Below, piece by piece: positions 23,602-32,775 of a stretch of 38,473 nucleotides of DNA. The position numbers and the translations under genes are program-made. The number at the start of each line of letters is the position of its first letter. The first letter of the stretch is position 1. The notes below the pieces were generated by a model that did no database searches, was not told the origin of the DNA, and saw only the letters and a program-made list of their open reading frames with translations. The stretch is from Sphingobium ummariense RL-3 (GTDB taxonomy: Bacteria; Pseudomonadota; Alphaproteobacteria; Sphingomonadales; Sphingomonadaceae): NCBI RefSeq assembly GCF_000447205.1, contig NZ_AUWY01000124.1, positions 1-38,473 on the forward strand. Reading direction: 5' to 3'.

Positions 23602-24588
23602 ATGACCTTCCGCATGCCCGCTGAATGGGCGCCGCACGATTGGGTGTGGATCGGCTTCCCCACCAACCCCGCCGAATGGCCCAGCTCGTTCGAAGGCGCG
23701 CGGTCGCAGATCGCCGCCTTTGCCAATGCCGTCCATGCCAGCGGGCGCGGCGAGGAGGTGCGGCTGGTCGTGGCGAACGAGCACGATGCCGACGCGGCGC
23801 GCGGCCTCGTCGATCCCGGCGTGCGGATCGTGGTGCAGAAACTGGGCGACGTCTGGCTGCGCGATACCGCGCCGATCGCCGTGCTGAACGACTCAGGAAG
23901 CCGGGCGCTCGCCGATTTCGGTTTCAACGGCTGGGGTGGCAAATACCGGATGCCGGGCGACGAGGATGTCGGCGCGCGGCTCGCCGCCACCACCGGCCTG
24001 CCGACCACGACCCAGCATTGGGTGTTCGAGGGCGGCGCGGTTGACACCGACGGCACCGGTCTGTTCGTCACGACCGAGCAATGCCTGCTGAATCCCAACC
24101 GCAATCCCGATCTCGATCGCGGCAAGATCGAGACGCTGCTCGCGGGGAGCCTGGGCCTCTCCGACATGCTCTGGCTGGGCGACGGGCTGCTGAACGACCA
24201 TACCGACGGCCATGTCGACAACCTCGCTCGCTTCGTTGCGCCCGGCGTGCTGATGATCCCGGAACCGGACGGCGATGACGATCCCAACGCTGTCATCTAT
24301 GCCGACGCCCGCACGCGGGCGAAGACCCATGGCGTGGAGGTCGCGCCCATGCCCTCCCCCGGCCGCGTGGAAGTGGACGGCGAGGCGATCCCCGCCAGCT
24401 ACATGAATTTCTACATCGGCAACGCCGCCGTCATCGTCCCGGTCTATGGCCGGCCCAATGACGATGCCGCGCTCGACGCGCTTCGCCCCTTCTTCCCCGG
24501 ACGGGAGCTTGTCGGACTGCGCAGCGACGCCATATTGTCGGGCGGCGGCAGCTTCCACTGCTGCAGCCAGCAGATGCCCAGTCTCTGA
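23602..24588 (+). CDS. aguA: Agmatine deiminase
   Basis: Hydrolyses agmatine to N-carbamoylputrescine and ammonia, the first step of the agmatine route to putrescine. The 328-residue protein belongs to the peptidyl-arginine deiminase fold. Catalytic positions are visible: Asp88 in DVWLRDTAP, His204 in DGHVDN, and Cys320 in GGGSFHCCSQQMP. The start MTFRMPAEWAPHDWVW is the usual N-terminus, with AAGGA upstream of ATG 23602. The enzyme for the next step is encoded directly downstream, which strongly supports agmatine over peptidyl-arginine as substrate. Confidence 0.94.
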   Translation: MTFRMPAEWAPHDWVWIGFPTNPAEWPSSFEGARSQIAAFANAVHASGRGEEVRLVVANEHDADAARGLVDPGVRIVVQKLGDVWLRDTAPIAVLNDSGSRALADFGFNGWGGKYRMPGDEDVGARLAATTGLPTTTQHWVFEGGAVDTDGTGLFVTTEQCLLNPNRNPDLDRGKIETLLAGSLGLSDMLWLGDGLLNDHTDGHVDNLARFVAPGVLMIPEPDGDDDPNAVIYADARTRAKTHGVEVAPMPSPGRVEVDGEAIPASYMNFYIGNAAVIVPVYGRPNDDAALDALRPFFPGRELVGLRSDAILSGGGSFHCCSQQMPSL

Positions 24589-24597
24589 TGTTCAGCC

Positions 24598-24698
24598 CCG
24601 TTCGTCCTGAGTAGCCATTGAGCGAAGTCGAAATGGCGTATCGAAGGATGCTTCGATACGAGGCTTCGACAAGCTCAGCCTCTACTCAGCACGGACGG
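24598..24698. repeat. Full-length palindromic repeat (family A), aguA-aguB gap
   Basis: A 101-bp imperfect palindrome starts CCGTTCGTCCTGAGTAG and ends CTACTCAGCACGGACGG. It has inverted inner blocks GAGCGAAGTCGAA/TTCGACAAGCTC and TATCGAAG/CTTCGATA. It has the same design as the element at 18214-18330 and lies inside a two-gene pathway unit. Confidence 0.88.
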
Positions 24699-24720
24699 TA
24701 TGAAATAAGCAGGAACCAAA

Positions 24721-25569
24721 ATGACCAAAGTCACCGTCGCCGCCCTCCAACTCGCCTTCTCGGACGACCGGGCCGACAATATCGCGCTGGTCGCCGACCA
24801 TGTGACCAAGGCTGCGGCACGCGGGGCGAAGATCGTCCTGCCGCCCGAGCTGTTCGAAGGCCCCTATTTCTGCAAGGTGGAGGACGAGGCGCTGTTCGCC
24901 GGCGCCCTGCCAACCGCCGAGCATCCCGCCGTGCAGGAAATGCGTAAGCTCGCCAAGGCGCTGGGCGTCTATATCCCCACCAGCTTCTTCGAGCGCGACG
25001 GCCATCACTACTACAACTCGCTCGCCATGATCGACGATGAGGGCGAGATCATGGGCGTCTATCGCAAGAGCCACATTCCCGACGGGCCGGGCTATGAGGA
25101 GAAATATTATTTCCGCCCCGGCAACAGCGGCTTCAAGGTGTGGGACACGAAATACGGAACCATCGGCGTCGGCATCTGCTGGGACCAGTGGTATCCCGAA
25201 ACCGCCCGCATCATGGCGCTTATGGGGGCGGAAATGCTCTTCTACCCCACCGCCATCGGCTCGGAGCCCTATGACGCCGATCTCGACACCAGCCGGATGT
25301 GGCGCCGGGCGATGCTCGGCCATGCGGTCAGCAACTGCATGCCGGTGATCGCCGCCAACCGCATTGGCGAGGAGGGTGACCAGCGCTTCTACGGCCACAG
25401 CTTCATCACCGACGAATGGGGCGACTTCGCCGCGGAAGCCGACGCGAAGGACCATGGCGCGCTGGTCGCGACCCTGGACCTCGACCGCGCCCGCACCCAT
25501 CGCGCCGGCATGGGCTTCTTCCGTGACCGGCGGCCGGAGCTCTATGCGCGGATCGCGCAGGACATCTGA
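24721..25569 (+). CDS. aguB: N-carbamoylputrescine amidase
   Basis: Nitrilase-superfamily hydrolase that converts N-carbamoylputrescine to putrescine, carbon dioxide and ammonia. The 282-residue protein has the Glu-Lys-Cys triad: Glu43 in LPPELFEGPYF, Lys116 in VYRKSHIPDGPGY and Cys153 in GVGICWDQWYPE. The motif SHIPDGPGYEEKYYFRPG is typical of AguB. ATG at 24721 has GCAGGAACC upstream. It follows aguA across a palindromic repeat, so read-through expression is possible but the repeat could uncouple the two genes. Confidence 0.95.
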   Translation: MTKVTVAALQLAFSDDRADNIALVADHVTKAAARGAKIVLPPELFEGPYFCKVEDEALFAGALPTAEHPAVQEMRKLAKALGVYIPTSFFERDGHHYYNSLAMIDDEGEIMGVYRKSHIPDGPGYEEKYYFRPGNSGFKVWDTKYGTIGVGICWDQWYPETARIMALMGAEMLFYPTAIGSEPYDADLDTSRMWRRAMLGHAVSNCMPVIAANRIGEEGDQRFYGHSFITDEWGDFAAEADAKDHGALVATLDLDRARTHRAGMGFFRDRRPELYARIAQDI

Positions 25570-25656
25570 CGTCGCAATAAAATTACGCGGCGCTGGACGG
25601 ATTGTCTCACAGGCGCAATACACTCCCCTCCTCCACCAGACATAAGGGAGTCGCCC

Positions 25657-27468
25657 GTGGATCGCCGTCAATTCCTCCTGCTTTCCGGTTCGGCCGCCGC
25701 CGTCGCCGCCTCGCCCCGCGCCTTCGCCCAGATGGGCGGGGACGACGCGCGGCTCACGGCGGCGTTCAATGCCATCTTCGAGCGGATGCTGGACCTGTCG
25801 CCCAGCCTTGTCACCAGCCTCGGCCTCGACAAGGGCGGCCGGGCCGGCGCCAAGAGCCAGCTCGATGACAACAGCCGGTCGGCGATGATGAAGCGCCTTG
25901 CCGCCACGCAGGGCGCGATCAAGGAACTGCAGGGCTTCGAGAGCGCCGCGCTGTCCAACGCCCAGCGGCTGAACCTGCAGGTCATCCTCTACTCGCTCGA
26001 CCAGCAGACCGTCGCCCCGGCCCGCTTCGGGCTCAACAGCGTGCAGCGGCCCTATCGCATCTTCCAGCAGGGCGGCAGCTACTTCTCCGTGCCAGACTTC
26101 CTCAATACCGCGCACACGATCAACACGGCGGAGGATAGCGAGGCCTATCTGTCGCGTCTGGAGGCTTTCGCCCGCAACCTCAAGACCGACACCGCGCTAC
26201 AGCGGGACGAGGCGGCGCGCGGCTATCTCGCGCCGGGCTGGTCGCTGGACCTGACCCTGGGTCAGATGCGCAAGCTGCGTGGCCAACCCTCCGCCACCTG
26301 CAGCATGGTCCAGTCGCTGGTGAAGCGCGCCGCGGCGAAGAACATCGGCGGCGACTGGCAATCACGCGCGGCCGCAATCGTCGACCAGTCCGTCTATCCG
26401 GCGCTCGACGAGCAGATCGCGATGGTCGAGAGCCTGAAGGGCAAGACGGTGACCGGCGACGGCGTGTGGCGCACGCCCAAGGGCGACGAAATATATGCCG
26501 CCGCGCTCAAGCAGGCGACGACGACGGACCTCACCGCCGACCAGATCCACGCCATGGGGATCGAGCAGGTCGCCGACATCAGCGCGAAGCTGGACGGCAT
26601 CCTGAAAGGCGCGGGCTTCGCCCAGGGCGCGATCGGCGCGCGGCTGGCGGCGCTCAACGTCGATCCGTCGCAACTCTATGCCGACAGCGCGGAAGGGCGC
26701 GCGGCGCTGCTGGCGCAGCTCAACCGCGACGTGGATGCCATGAAGCTGAAGCTGCCCCAGGCCTTCGCCACCATCCCCAACACCCCCCTGGAAATCCGGG
26801 CGGTGCCGGTGGAAATCCAGGACGGCGCCTCCAACGGCTATTACAACCGCGCCGCGCTCGACGGGTCGCGGCCGGCCATCTACTTCATAAACCTCAAGGA
26901 TGTGGGCGACTGGCCGAAATACGGCCTCCCTTCGCTCACCTATCATGAAGGCGTGCCGGGTCACCACCTCCAGATCTCGACCGCGCAGACCGCCGGCGAC
27001 GTGCCAATGCTGCGCAAGATCGCCTTCATGAGCGCCTATAGCGAAGGCTGGGCGCTCTATGCAGAACAGCTGGCCGACGAGCTGGGCGGCTATGCGACGC
27101 CGCTCGACCGGGCGGGCTATCTCCAGTCCTTCCTGTTCCGCGCGGCGCGCCTGGTGGTCGACACCGGGATCCATGCGAAGAAATGGACGCGCGAGCAGGC
27201 GACCGATTACATGGTCGAAAAGACCGGCTTCGCCCGCCCCCGCTGCCAGCGCGAGGTCGAGCGCTACTGCACCCAGCCCGGCCAGGCCACCAGCTACAAG
27301 GTCGGCCATATGAGCTGGACCAAGGCGCGCGAAAAGGCGCAGGCGATGGCCGGCGACAAGTTCGACATCAAGCAGTTCCACGCCGTGCTGGAGGAAGGCG
27401 CGATGCCTCTGTCGATCCTGGAAAAGCGGATCGAGGAACGGACGAAGGCGGCGCTGGCGGGCGGCTGA
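25657..27468 (+). CDS. DUF885 family protein, Tat-exported metallopeptidase-like
   Basis: A 603-residue protein of the DUF885 family. It starts at GTG 25657 (AAGGGAG upstream). The N-terminus MDRRQFLLLSGSAAAVAASPRAFA has a twin-arginine signal ending at AFA, so the protein is probably exported folded. The key block is YHEGVPGHHLQ (His430, Glu431, His436, His437), a zinc-site motif that resembles a metallopeptidase HExxH variant, with SEGWALYAEQLADELG downstream supplying a likely third ligand. Family members are poorly characterised; peptide hydrolysis is an inference from the motif. It stands alone between aguB and a repeat. Confidence 0.86.
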   Translation: MDRRQFLLLSGSAAAVAASPRAFAQMGGDDARLTAAFNAIFERMLDLSPSLVTSLGLDKGGRAGAKSQLDDNSRSAMMKRLAATQGAIKELQGFESAALSNAQRLNLQVILYSLDQQTVAPARFGLNSVQRPYRIFQQGGSYFSVPDFLNTAHTINTAEDSEAYLSRLEAFARNLKTDTALQRDEAARGYLAPGWSLDLTLGQMRKLRGQPSATCSMVQSLVKRAAAKNIGGDWQSRAAAIVDQSVYPALDEQIAMVESLKGKTVTGDGVWRTPKGDEIYAAALKQATTTDLTADQIHAMGIEQVADISAKLDGILKGAGFAQGAIGARLAALNVDPSQLYADSAEGRAALLAQLNRDVDAMKLKLPQAFATIPNTPLEIRAVPVEIQDGASNGYYNRAALDGSRPAIYFINLKDVGDWPKYGLPSLTYHEGVPGHHLQISTAQTAGDVPMLRKIAFMSAYSEGWALYAEQLADELGGYATPLDRAGYLQSFLFRAARLVVDTGIHAKKWTREQATDYMVEKTGFARPRCQREVERYCTQPGQATSYKVGHMSWTKAREKAQAMAGDKFDIKQFHAVLEEGAMPLSILEKRIEERTKAALAGG

Positions 27469-27483
27469 CTTCCAGCTATCCCA

Positions 27484-27508
27484 CGTTCCTGCGAAAGCAG
27501 GAACCCAG
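27484..27508. repeat. Single palindromic unit (family B)
   Basis: TTCCTGC-GAAA-GCAGGAA forms a 7-bp hairpin with a GAAA loop and is followed by CCCAG. It is related to the double unit at 13656-13743. It lies between the DUF885 and MAPEG genes. Confidence 0.65.
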
Positions 27509-27610
27509 TTCCGGCGCAATGAGCAGGCTCCCGCCTGCGCAGCTAGCGGTTGCTATAGGCACATGGCGCAAACCGTGCGATACCTTCTCTAGACATAGGG
27601 GAGGTATCGC

Positions 27611-28006
27611 ATGCCCGTCGAACTCACCATCCTCGCGTGGAGCTGCATCCTGCTGCTGGTGCACATCTTCGCCGCCGCGCACCTGAAGACCAAGCAATAT
27701 GGCGCCGCCTGGAACATGAGCGCGCGTGATCAGAAGCTGCCGCCGCTCGATCCCGTCGCTGGGCGGCTGGTGCGGGCGCAGGCCAATTTTCTGGAAACCT
27801 ATCCGATCGCCATCATCGTGTTGCTCGGCGTGGTGATCGCGGGCCGGACCAGCGAGTGGACCGCGATCGGCGGCTGGATCTGGCTCGGCGCGCGGGTGGT
27901 CTACCTGCCGCTTTATGGCTTCGGCGTCCCGCTCGTGCGGACGCTGGTCTATCTTGTGAGCCTGGTGGGGCTGGGCTTGGTGTTCAAGGCGCTAGTGGCG
28001 GGCTGA
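27611..28006 (+). CDS. MAPEG family membrane protein
   Basis: A 131-residue integral membrane protein with four predicted helices, the layout of the MAPEG family (membrane-associated proteins in eicosanoid and glutathione metabolism). The signature region is RLVRAQANFLETYPIAIIVLL, where Arg, Asn and Glu are the conserved polar residues of the family. The first helix (LTILAWSCILLLVHIFAA) begins at the N-terminus. ATG at 27611 has GGGGAGG upstream. Bacterial members may bind glutathione or lipids, but no substrate can be assigned. It is convergent with dnaB, with only 14 bases between stops. Confidence 0.88.
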   Translation: MPVELTILAWSCILLLVHIFAAAHLKTKQYGAAWNMSARDQKLPPLDPVAGRLVRAQANFLETYPIAIIVLLGVVIAGRTSEWTAIGGWIWLGARVVYLPLYGFGVPLVRTLVYLVSLVGLGLVFKALVAG

Positions 28007-28020
28007 AGCCACCAGCCACC

Positions 28021-29505
28021 CTACTCATAGTCCCCCATATATCCGCCGTCGGCGAGGTCGGAGAAGCGCGTGATCTTCGCATCGAACTTCATCCGGATGC
28101 GGCCGGTAGAGCCGTGGCGCTGCTTGGCGACGATCAGCTCGGCCAGGCCATAGATGCGCTCCATCTCCTGCGCCCATTCCAGATGCTCGGGACTCTCCTT
28201 GTTCCCCGGCTCCTTGGCGGCGACATAATAATCCTCGCGGAACACGAACCAGACCATGTCGGCGTCCTGTTCGATAGACCCCGACTCGCGCAGGTCCGAC
28301 AGCTGCGGCCGCTTGTCTTCGCGCTGCTCGACCGCGCGGCTCAGCTGGGACAGCGCTAGCACCGGGACATTAAGTTCCTTCGCCAATGTCTTGAGTCCGC
28401 GAGAAATTTCGGAAATCTCCTGCACGCGGTTGTCGCCGCTCTTGCCCGTTCCCTGGAGGAGCTGGAGATAGTCGACGACGACGAAGCCGATGTCGTGCCG
28501 CCGCTTCAGTCGGCGCGCGCGGGTGCGGAGCGCCGCTATGGTGAGGCCGGGCGTGTCGTCTATGAACAGCGGCAGCTCCTGCAGCTCCCGCGCTGCGCGG
28601 GACAGGTTCTGGAAGTCCGCCCGGCTGATCTTGCCCATGCGCAGCGCTTCGCCGCTGATGCCCGACTGCTCGGCCAGCACGCGCGTCGCAAGCTGGTCGG
28701 CCGACATTTCCAGGCTGAAGAAGGCGGTCTTGGCGCCCATGTTCTTTTCGGGCGGGATGCCGTCGGCATTGTCGCGAAGCCAGCGCGACGCGGCATTATA
28801 GGCGATGTTGGTGGCGAGCGACGTCTTGCCCATGCCCGGCCGGCCGGCCAGGATCATGAGGTCCGAATTGTGCAGGCCGCCGATCTTCTCGTTCAGGCTG
28901 GCGAGGCCGGTGGTGATGCCAGACACATGGCCGCCACTATTGAGCGCGCGTTCGGCCACCTGCACCGCCATAGTGGAGGCGTGGAGGAAGCTCTTGACCG
29001 AGCCGACCTCTCCTTCACCCTCCGATACCTTGTAGAGCGCGACTTCCGCCTGCTCGATCTGCTCGCGCGGATTGACATCCTCGCTGGTATCCAGCGCATT
29101 TTCAACCAGTTCTCGGCCGACGTTCACCAGTTGCCGCAACAAGGCCAGGTCATAGATCTGCGCCGCGAAGTCGCGGGCGCCCAGCAGCGCCGCGCCATTG
29201 CCGGTCAGTTGCGCCAGATAGCCCGCGCCGCCCAGTTCCTTCAGCGCCGGGTCCTGGTCCAGCATCGGCTTCAGCGTCACCGGGTTGGCGACCATGTCGC
29301 GCTCGACGAGCTTCATGATCGCCTCGTAGATGCGGCCATGTAGCGGCTCGAAGAAATGCTCCGGCTTCAGCTTCAGCTGCACATCCTCGGCGATGCGGTT
29401 GTCGATCATCAGCGCGCCGAGCAGCGCAGCTTCGGCTTCGACATTGCGCGGCAGTTCGGGACCGCCCGCTTCGGCGGGGGCGTTGATTTTCACAAGCTCG
29501 ACCAT
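28021..29505 (-). CDS. dnaB: Replicative DNA helicase DnaB
   Basis: Hexameric 5'-3' helicase that drives the replication fork. The 494-residue protein has the N-terminal DnaB domain (RNVEAEAALLGALMIDN) and the RecA-like C-terminal domain. Walker A is GRPGMGKT (221-228), followed by FFSLEMSADQLATR, the Walker B strand VVVDYLQLLQG, and ALSQLSRAVEQREDKRPQLSDLRESG. No intein interrupts it. ATG at 29505 has GAGGGG upstream and matches sphingomonad DnaB in length. It is divergent from the UPF0262 gene. Confidence 0.97.
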   Translation of the reverse strand: MVELVKINAPAEAGGPELPRNVEAEAALLGALMIDNRIAEDVQLKLKPEHFFEPLHGRIYEAIMKLVERDMVANPVTLKPMLDQDPALKELGGAGYLAQLTGNGAALLGARDFAAQIYDLALLRQLVNVGRELVENALDTSEDVNPREQIEQAEVALYKVSEGEGEVGSVKSFLHASTMAVQVAERALNSGGHVSGITTGLASLNEKIGGLHNSDLMILAGRPGMGKTSLATNIAYNAASRWLRDNADGIPPEKNMGAKTAFFSLEMSADQLATRVLAEQSGISGEALRMGKISRADFQNLSRAARELQELPLFIDDTPGLTIAALRTRARRLKRRHDIGFVVVDYLQLLQGTGKSGDNRVQEISEISRGLKTLAKELNVPVLALSQLSRAVEQREDKRPQLSDLRESGSIEQDADMVWFVFREDYYVAAKEPGNKESPEHLEWAQEMERIYGLAELIVAKQRHGSTGRIRMKFDAKITRFSDLADGGYMGDYE

Positions 29506-29665
29506 GACCCCTCATCGCGCCGCCGGGCAACGGGCGCAAGGCCGAAGCGGGAAAACTGTCGGCGCATATCTCCGGGCATATGCTGTGGACCGGCTGTGGA
29601 TATCTCAGTGCCATAAGTCCCGCTTGCTTTTCACCGCCTGCCGCCGCAGGGCATGGGGCTGCACC

Positions 29666-30148
29666 ATGACCGACCCGCGCATCATAGACATCACGCTCGA
29701 CGAGCGGACGATCCTGTGGCGCAATGCGGATGTCGAGCAGGAGCGACGCATCGCGATCTTCGATCTGCTGGAGGACAATCATTTCGCGCCGCAGCGCAAG
29801 CATCCCGATGGTTATGCAGGCCCCTATCGCGTGCTATTGCGCGTCGAGGAAGGACGGCTGGTGATCGAGATCCGGCGCGAGGACGACAGCCCGCTGGAAG
29901 CCGTGATCCTGGCGCTGGGCCGGTTCCGCCGATCCATCCGCGAATATTTCGCGATCTGCGACAGCTACTACCAGGCGATCAGCAACGCTTCGCCCCAGCA
30001 GATCGAAACGGTCGACATGGCGCGGCGAGGCATCCATAATCAGGCGGCCGAAATGCTGATGGAGCGGCTCGAAGGGAAGATCGAGCTCGATTTCGATACC
30101 GCACGGCGGCTTTTCACGCTGATCTGCGTGCTGCATATCAAGGGGTAG
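29666..30148 (+). CDS. UPF0262 family protein
   Basis: A 160-residue cytoplasmic protein of the UPF0262 family, restricted to alphaproteobacteria and without known function. Typical family stretches are RIIDITLDERTILWRNADVEQERRIA split across two helices, FDLLEDNHF, and CDSYYQAISNASPQQIETVDMARRG near the end. ATG at 29666 gives the usual length; the frame is open far upstream only because it runs antisense to dnaB. It is followed after 20 bases by a GH25-like gene, so the genes to 31878 probably form one transcript. Confidence 0.9.
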   Translation: MTDPRIIDITLDERTILWRNADVEQERRIAIFDLLEDNHFAPQRKHPDGYAGPYRVLLRVEEGRLVIEIRREDDSPLEAVILALGRFRRSIREYFAICDSYYQAISNASPQQIETVDMARRGIHNQAAEMLMERLEGKIELDFDTARRLFTLICVLHIKG

Positions 30149-30168
30149 GGACCATCAGGGGGCTGACT

Positions 30169-30846
30169 TTGGGGCGGTTGCTGGCGCGCGCTGCGGTGGC
30201 GCTGGCGGTGATCGCAGCGCTGGCGACGGCGCTGTGGCTCTATGCCCGCGCCTGGGCGCCAAGCCGCAGCGACTATCCAGTGCAGGGCGTGTCGGTCAGC
30301 GCCGACACGGGGCCTGTGGACTGGGGCACGCTGAGCGCCCAGGGGGCCGATTTCGCCTATATCCGCGCGTCGAAGGGTGCCGACCTGCGCGATCCCGCCT
30401 TCGCCGCCAACTGGGCAGGCGCGCGACGCGCGGGCATGCGCTACGGCGCAGTGCTCGACTTCAGCCTCTGCCGCCTCGCCGTCGATCAGGCCACACGCTT
30501 CATCACCACCGTCCCGCGCGACAATGCCGCGCTGCCGCCGGTCATACGCCTGGCCTTCGACCCGTCCTGCATCGCCCGCCCGGGCCGCGACACCGTGCTG
30601 TCGGAACTCAACACGCTGGTGAACCTCGTGGAAAGCCACATGGGCAAGCCAGCGGTCATCAACGTAACCCGGGATTTCGACGAGCGGTATGACATCGGCG
30701 CCGGCATCAACCGGACGCTGTGGCTGGACGGCAATTTCTTCCCCCCCGATTATGCGTCCCGGCCGTGGGTGATGTGGACAGCCACGGACATGCGGCATAT
30801 CGACGGCGTCGATGGTCCCGTCAGATGGAATGTGGTCGCCCCATGA
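30169..30846 (+). CDS. Membrane-anchored GH25 lysozyme-like protein with altered active site
   Basis: A 225-residue protein with an N-terminal membrane anchor (about residues 7-25) and a periplasmic GH25-like barrel. Fold markers are GVSVSADTGPVDW, ADFAYIRASKGADLRDPAF and RRAGMRYGAVLDFSLC. GH25 muramidases normally read G-I-D-V-S at the first strand and L-D-x-E at the catalytic strand. Here the first Asp is Ser42 and the second motif reads LAFD (128-131), so muramidase activity is doubtful. The start is TTG at 30169 with AGGGGG at ideal distance; no ATG or GTG fits. The stop overlaps the cdd start (ATGA, 30843-30846). Confidence 0.78.
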   Translation: MGRLLARAAVALAVIAALATALWLYARAWAPSRSDYPVQGVSVSADTGPVDWGTLSAQGADFAYIRASKGADLRDPAFAANWAGARRAGMRYGAVLDFSLCRLAVDQATRFITTVPRDNAALPPVIRLAFDPSCIARPGRDTVLSELNTLVNLVESHMGKPAVINVTRDFDERYDIGAGINRTLWLDGNFFPPDYASRPWVMWTATDMRHIDGVDGPVRWNVVAP

Positions 30847-31316
30847 GCCTTGAACAGTCGCAGGTGGAGGAACTGGTCGCTGCCGCGCGCGCTGCGCTGA
30901 AGCATGCCTATGCGCCCTACAGCCGCTTCGCCGTGGGCGCAGCGGTGCGGTTGACCGACGGAACGATCGTGACAGGCTCGAATTTCGAGAATGCGAGCTA
31001 TGGTCTCTCGCTCTGCGCCGAAACGGTGGCGCTGGCGACCGCCAACGCGCAGGGCCGCTTCACCGATGTGGAGGCGATCGCCGTGGTCGGCGGCGCGATG
31101 GCGCCGGACGGATCGGTCGCGGGCGACACGACGGTCACGCCCTGCGGCCGCTGCCGCCAGGTGATGAACGAGGCGGAGCAGATGGCGGGTCGCGAACTCG
31201 CCGTCTATTGCGCGGCGGCCGACGGCAGCCATGTCACCCGACATAGCGTTGCCGCCCTCCTTCCCCATGCGTTCGGCCCGGCCGACCTGGGACTCACCCC
31301 GAACAGGAAGAACTGA
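30843..31316 (+). CDS. cdd: Cytidine deaminase
   Basis: Deaminates cytidine and deoxycytidine to uridine and deoxyuridine in pyrimidine salvage. The 157-residue protein is of the short tetrameric type, whose zinc is held by three cysteines: Cys58 in SLCAETVAL with catalytic Glu60, and Cys101 and Cys104 in TPCGRCRQV. The substrate-binding NFENASYG precedes it. ATG at 30843 overlaps the stop of the GH25-like gene. It is followed after 7 bases by dcd, so two deaminases of pyrimidine metabolism are side by side. Confidence 0.95.
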   Translation: MSLEQSQVEELVAAARAALKHAYAPYSRFAVGAAVRLTDGTIVTGSNFENASYGLSLCAETVALATANAQGRFTDVEAIAVVGGAMAPDGSVAGDTTVTPCGRCRQVMNEAEQMAGRELAVYCAAADGSHVTRHSVAALLPHAFGPADLGLTPNRKN

Positions 31317-31323
31317 GCAGCCG

Positions 31324-31878
31324 ATGGCCATCCTTTCCGACAAGTGGATCCGCGAGCAGGCGCTGTCACAGGGCATGATCGAGCCCTTCGTGGAGAGCCA
31401 GCGGCGCGAGGGCTGCATCAGCTACGGCCTCTCCTCCTATGGCTATGACGCACGCGTGGCGGACGAGTTCAAGATCTTCACCAATGTCGACAGCACGATC
31501 GTCGATCCCAAGGATTTCGATCCCAAGAATTTCGTCGACCGCAAGACCGATTGCTGCATCATCCCACCCAACAGCTTCGCGCTCGCCCGCACCGTCGAAT
31601 ATTTCCGCGTGCCGCGCGACGTGCTGGTCATCTGCCTTGGCAAATCCACCTATGCCCGCTGTGGCATCATCGTGAACGTGACCCCGCTGGAGCCGGGCTG
31701 GGAGGGGCATGTGACGCTGGAATTCTCCAACACTACCCCCCTGCCCGCCAAGATCTACGCCAATGAGGGCGCATGCCAGTTCCTCTTCCTCCAGGGCAAC
31801 GAGCCGTGCGAGGTCAGCTATGCCGATCGCGCGGGCAAATATATGGGGCAGCAGGGGGTGACGTTGCCGCGGCTGTGA
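31324..31878 (+). CDS. dcd: dCTP deaminase
   Basis: Converts dCTP to dUTP, feeding dTTP synthesis. The 184-residue length and the trimeric dUTPase-related fold fit the family. Signature stretches are [47 protein letters not shown] (read in two parts, with the catalytic Glu in the second) and [12 protein letters not shown] at the C-terminus, which closes over the nucleotide. ATG at 31324 matches the usual [10 protein letters not shown] start. It is translated directly after cdd and 5 bases before a metallophosphoesterase gene. Confidence 0.96.
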   Translation: MAILSDKWIREQALSQGMIEPFVESQRREGCISYGLSSYGYDARVADEFKIFTNVDSTIVDPKDFDPKNFVDRKTDCCIIPPNSFALARTVEYFRVPRDVLVICLGKSTYARCGIIVNVTPLEPGWEGHVTLEFSNTTPLPAKIYANEGACQFLFLQGNEPCEVSYADRAGKYMGQQGVTLPRL

Positions 31879-31882
31879 AGCC

Positions 31883-32659
31883 ATGCGAAACTGGCGGAGC
31901 ATGATCGCCCTGCCCTCCTTCCTGCGCCGCAAGCCGGTGCCGACGGAACCGCCCAGCGTGGGGGAGGACCGGCGGGTCTATGCCATCGGCGACATTCACG
32001 GCCGGGCGGACCTGCTGGAATCGCTGCTGGAACGGATCAAGGCGGACAACGCCGCCCGCGACCCTGTCGCGTCACAGATCGTCCTGCTCGGCGACCTGGT
32101 CGATCGCGGCCCCGACTCCGCCCGCGTGATTGAGATGGCGATGGCGCTCGCCGCCCATGGCGGGCACTGCCTCAAGGGCAATCATGAGGAGCTATTCGTC
32201 CGCGCTGCGCGCGGCGATGCGCGGGTCATGCCGCATTTCCGTCGTATGGGCGGCATGGCGACGCTGGCAAGCTATGGCCTCGAAGAAGGGGTATCGGCCG
32301 ACATGGATGACGCGGCGCTGGCCGGCTGGATGCTCGCCCATATCCCGCGCGCCCATGTCGATTTCGCCGACTCCCTCGCCGACTTCGTAGAGATCGGCGA
32401 CTATCTCTTCGTCCATGCCGGCATCCGGCCAGGTCGCCCGCTCACCGCCCAGCACCCTGAGGACTTGCGCTGGATCCGCGCCGAATTCCTCACCGACCGG
32501 CGCCCGCACAGCCATATGGTGGTGCACGGCCACAGCATCACGCCCGACGTGGATGAACGACCCAACCGCATCGGCATCGACACCGGCGCTTATGTCAGCG
32601 GCCGGCTCACGGCCCTGGCACTGCAAGGCTCGGCCCGCTGGCGCCTCCAGACGCCTTGA
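31883..32659 (+). CDS. Metallophosphoesterase (PP2A/ApaH-like)
   Basis: A 258-residue calcineurin-like phosphoesterase. The metal motifs are in order: GDIHG (36-40), GDLVDRG (70-76) and GNHE (99-102), with VHAGIRPGRPL and VHGHS further on. This set is typical of serine/threonine phosphatase and diadenosine tetraphosphatase relatives; substrates cannot be separated by sequence alone. ATG at 31883 is used, but ATG at 31901 (MIALPSFL) is possible. It closes the cdd-dcd transcript, 4 bases after the dcd stop. Confidence 0.87.
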   Translation: MRNWRSMIALPSFLRRKPVPTEPPSVGEDRRVYAIGDIHGRADLLESLLERIKADNAARDPVASQIVLLGDLVDRGPDSARVIEMAMALAAHGGHCLKGNHEELFVRAARGDARVMPHFRRMGGMATLASYGLEEGVSADMDDAALAGWMLAHIPRAHVDFADSLADFVEIGDYLFVHAGIRPGRPLTAQHPEDLRWIRAEFLTDRRPHSHMVVHGHSITPDVDERPNRIGIDTGAYVSGRLTALALQGSARWRLQTP

Positions 32660-32775
32660 TCCGGCCCATCGCGCCATAGTCAGCAAGAAGCAGCCCATTG
32701 CGGTGGCGGATAGCCGCTTTTGTTTCGTTTTGTTGACCAGAGCCGGAAAGCGGCCGACTGACAGGGGAACGACTG

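Noticed and set aside
29583..29603. CTGTGGA repeats near dnaB that resemble DnaA boxes (TGTGGATAT).
   Set aside because: Only one near-match and one partial match, no AT-rich unwinding region and no origin-associated genes, so no origin is called.
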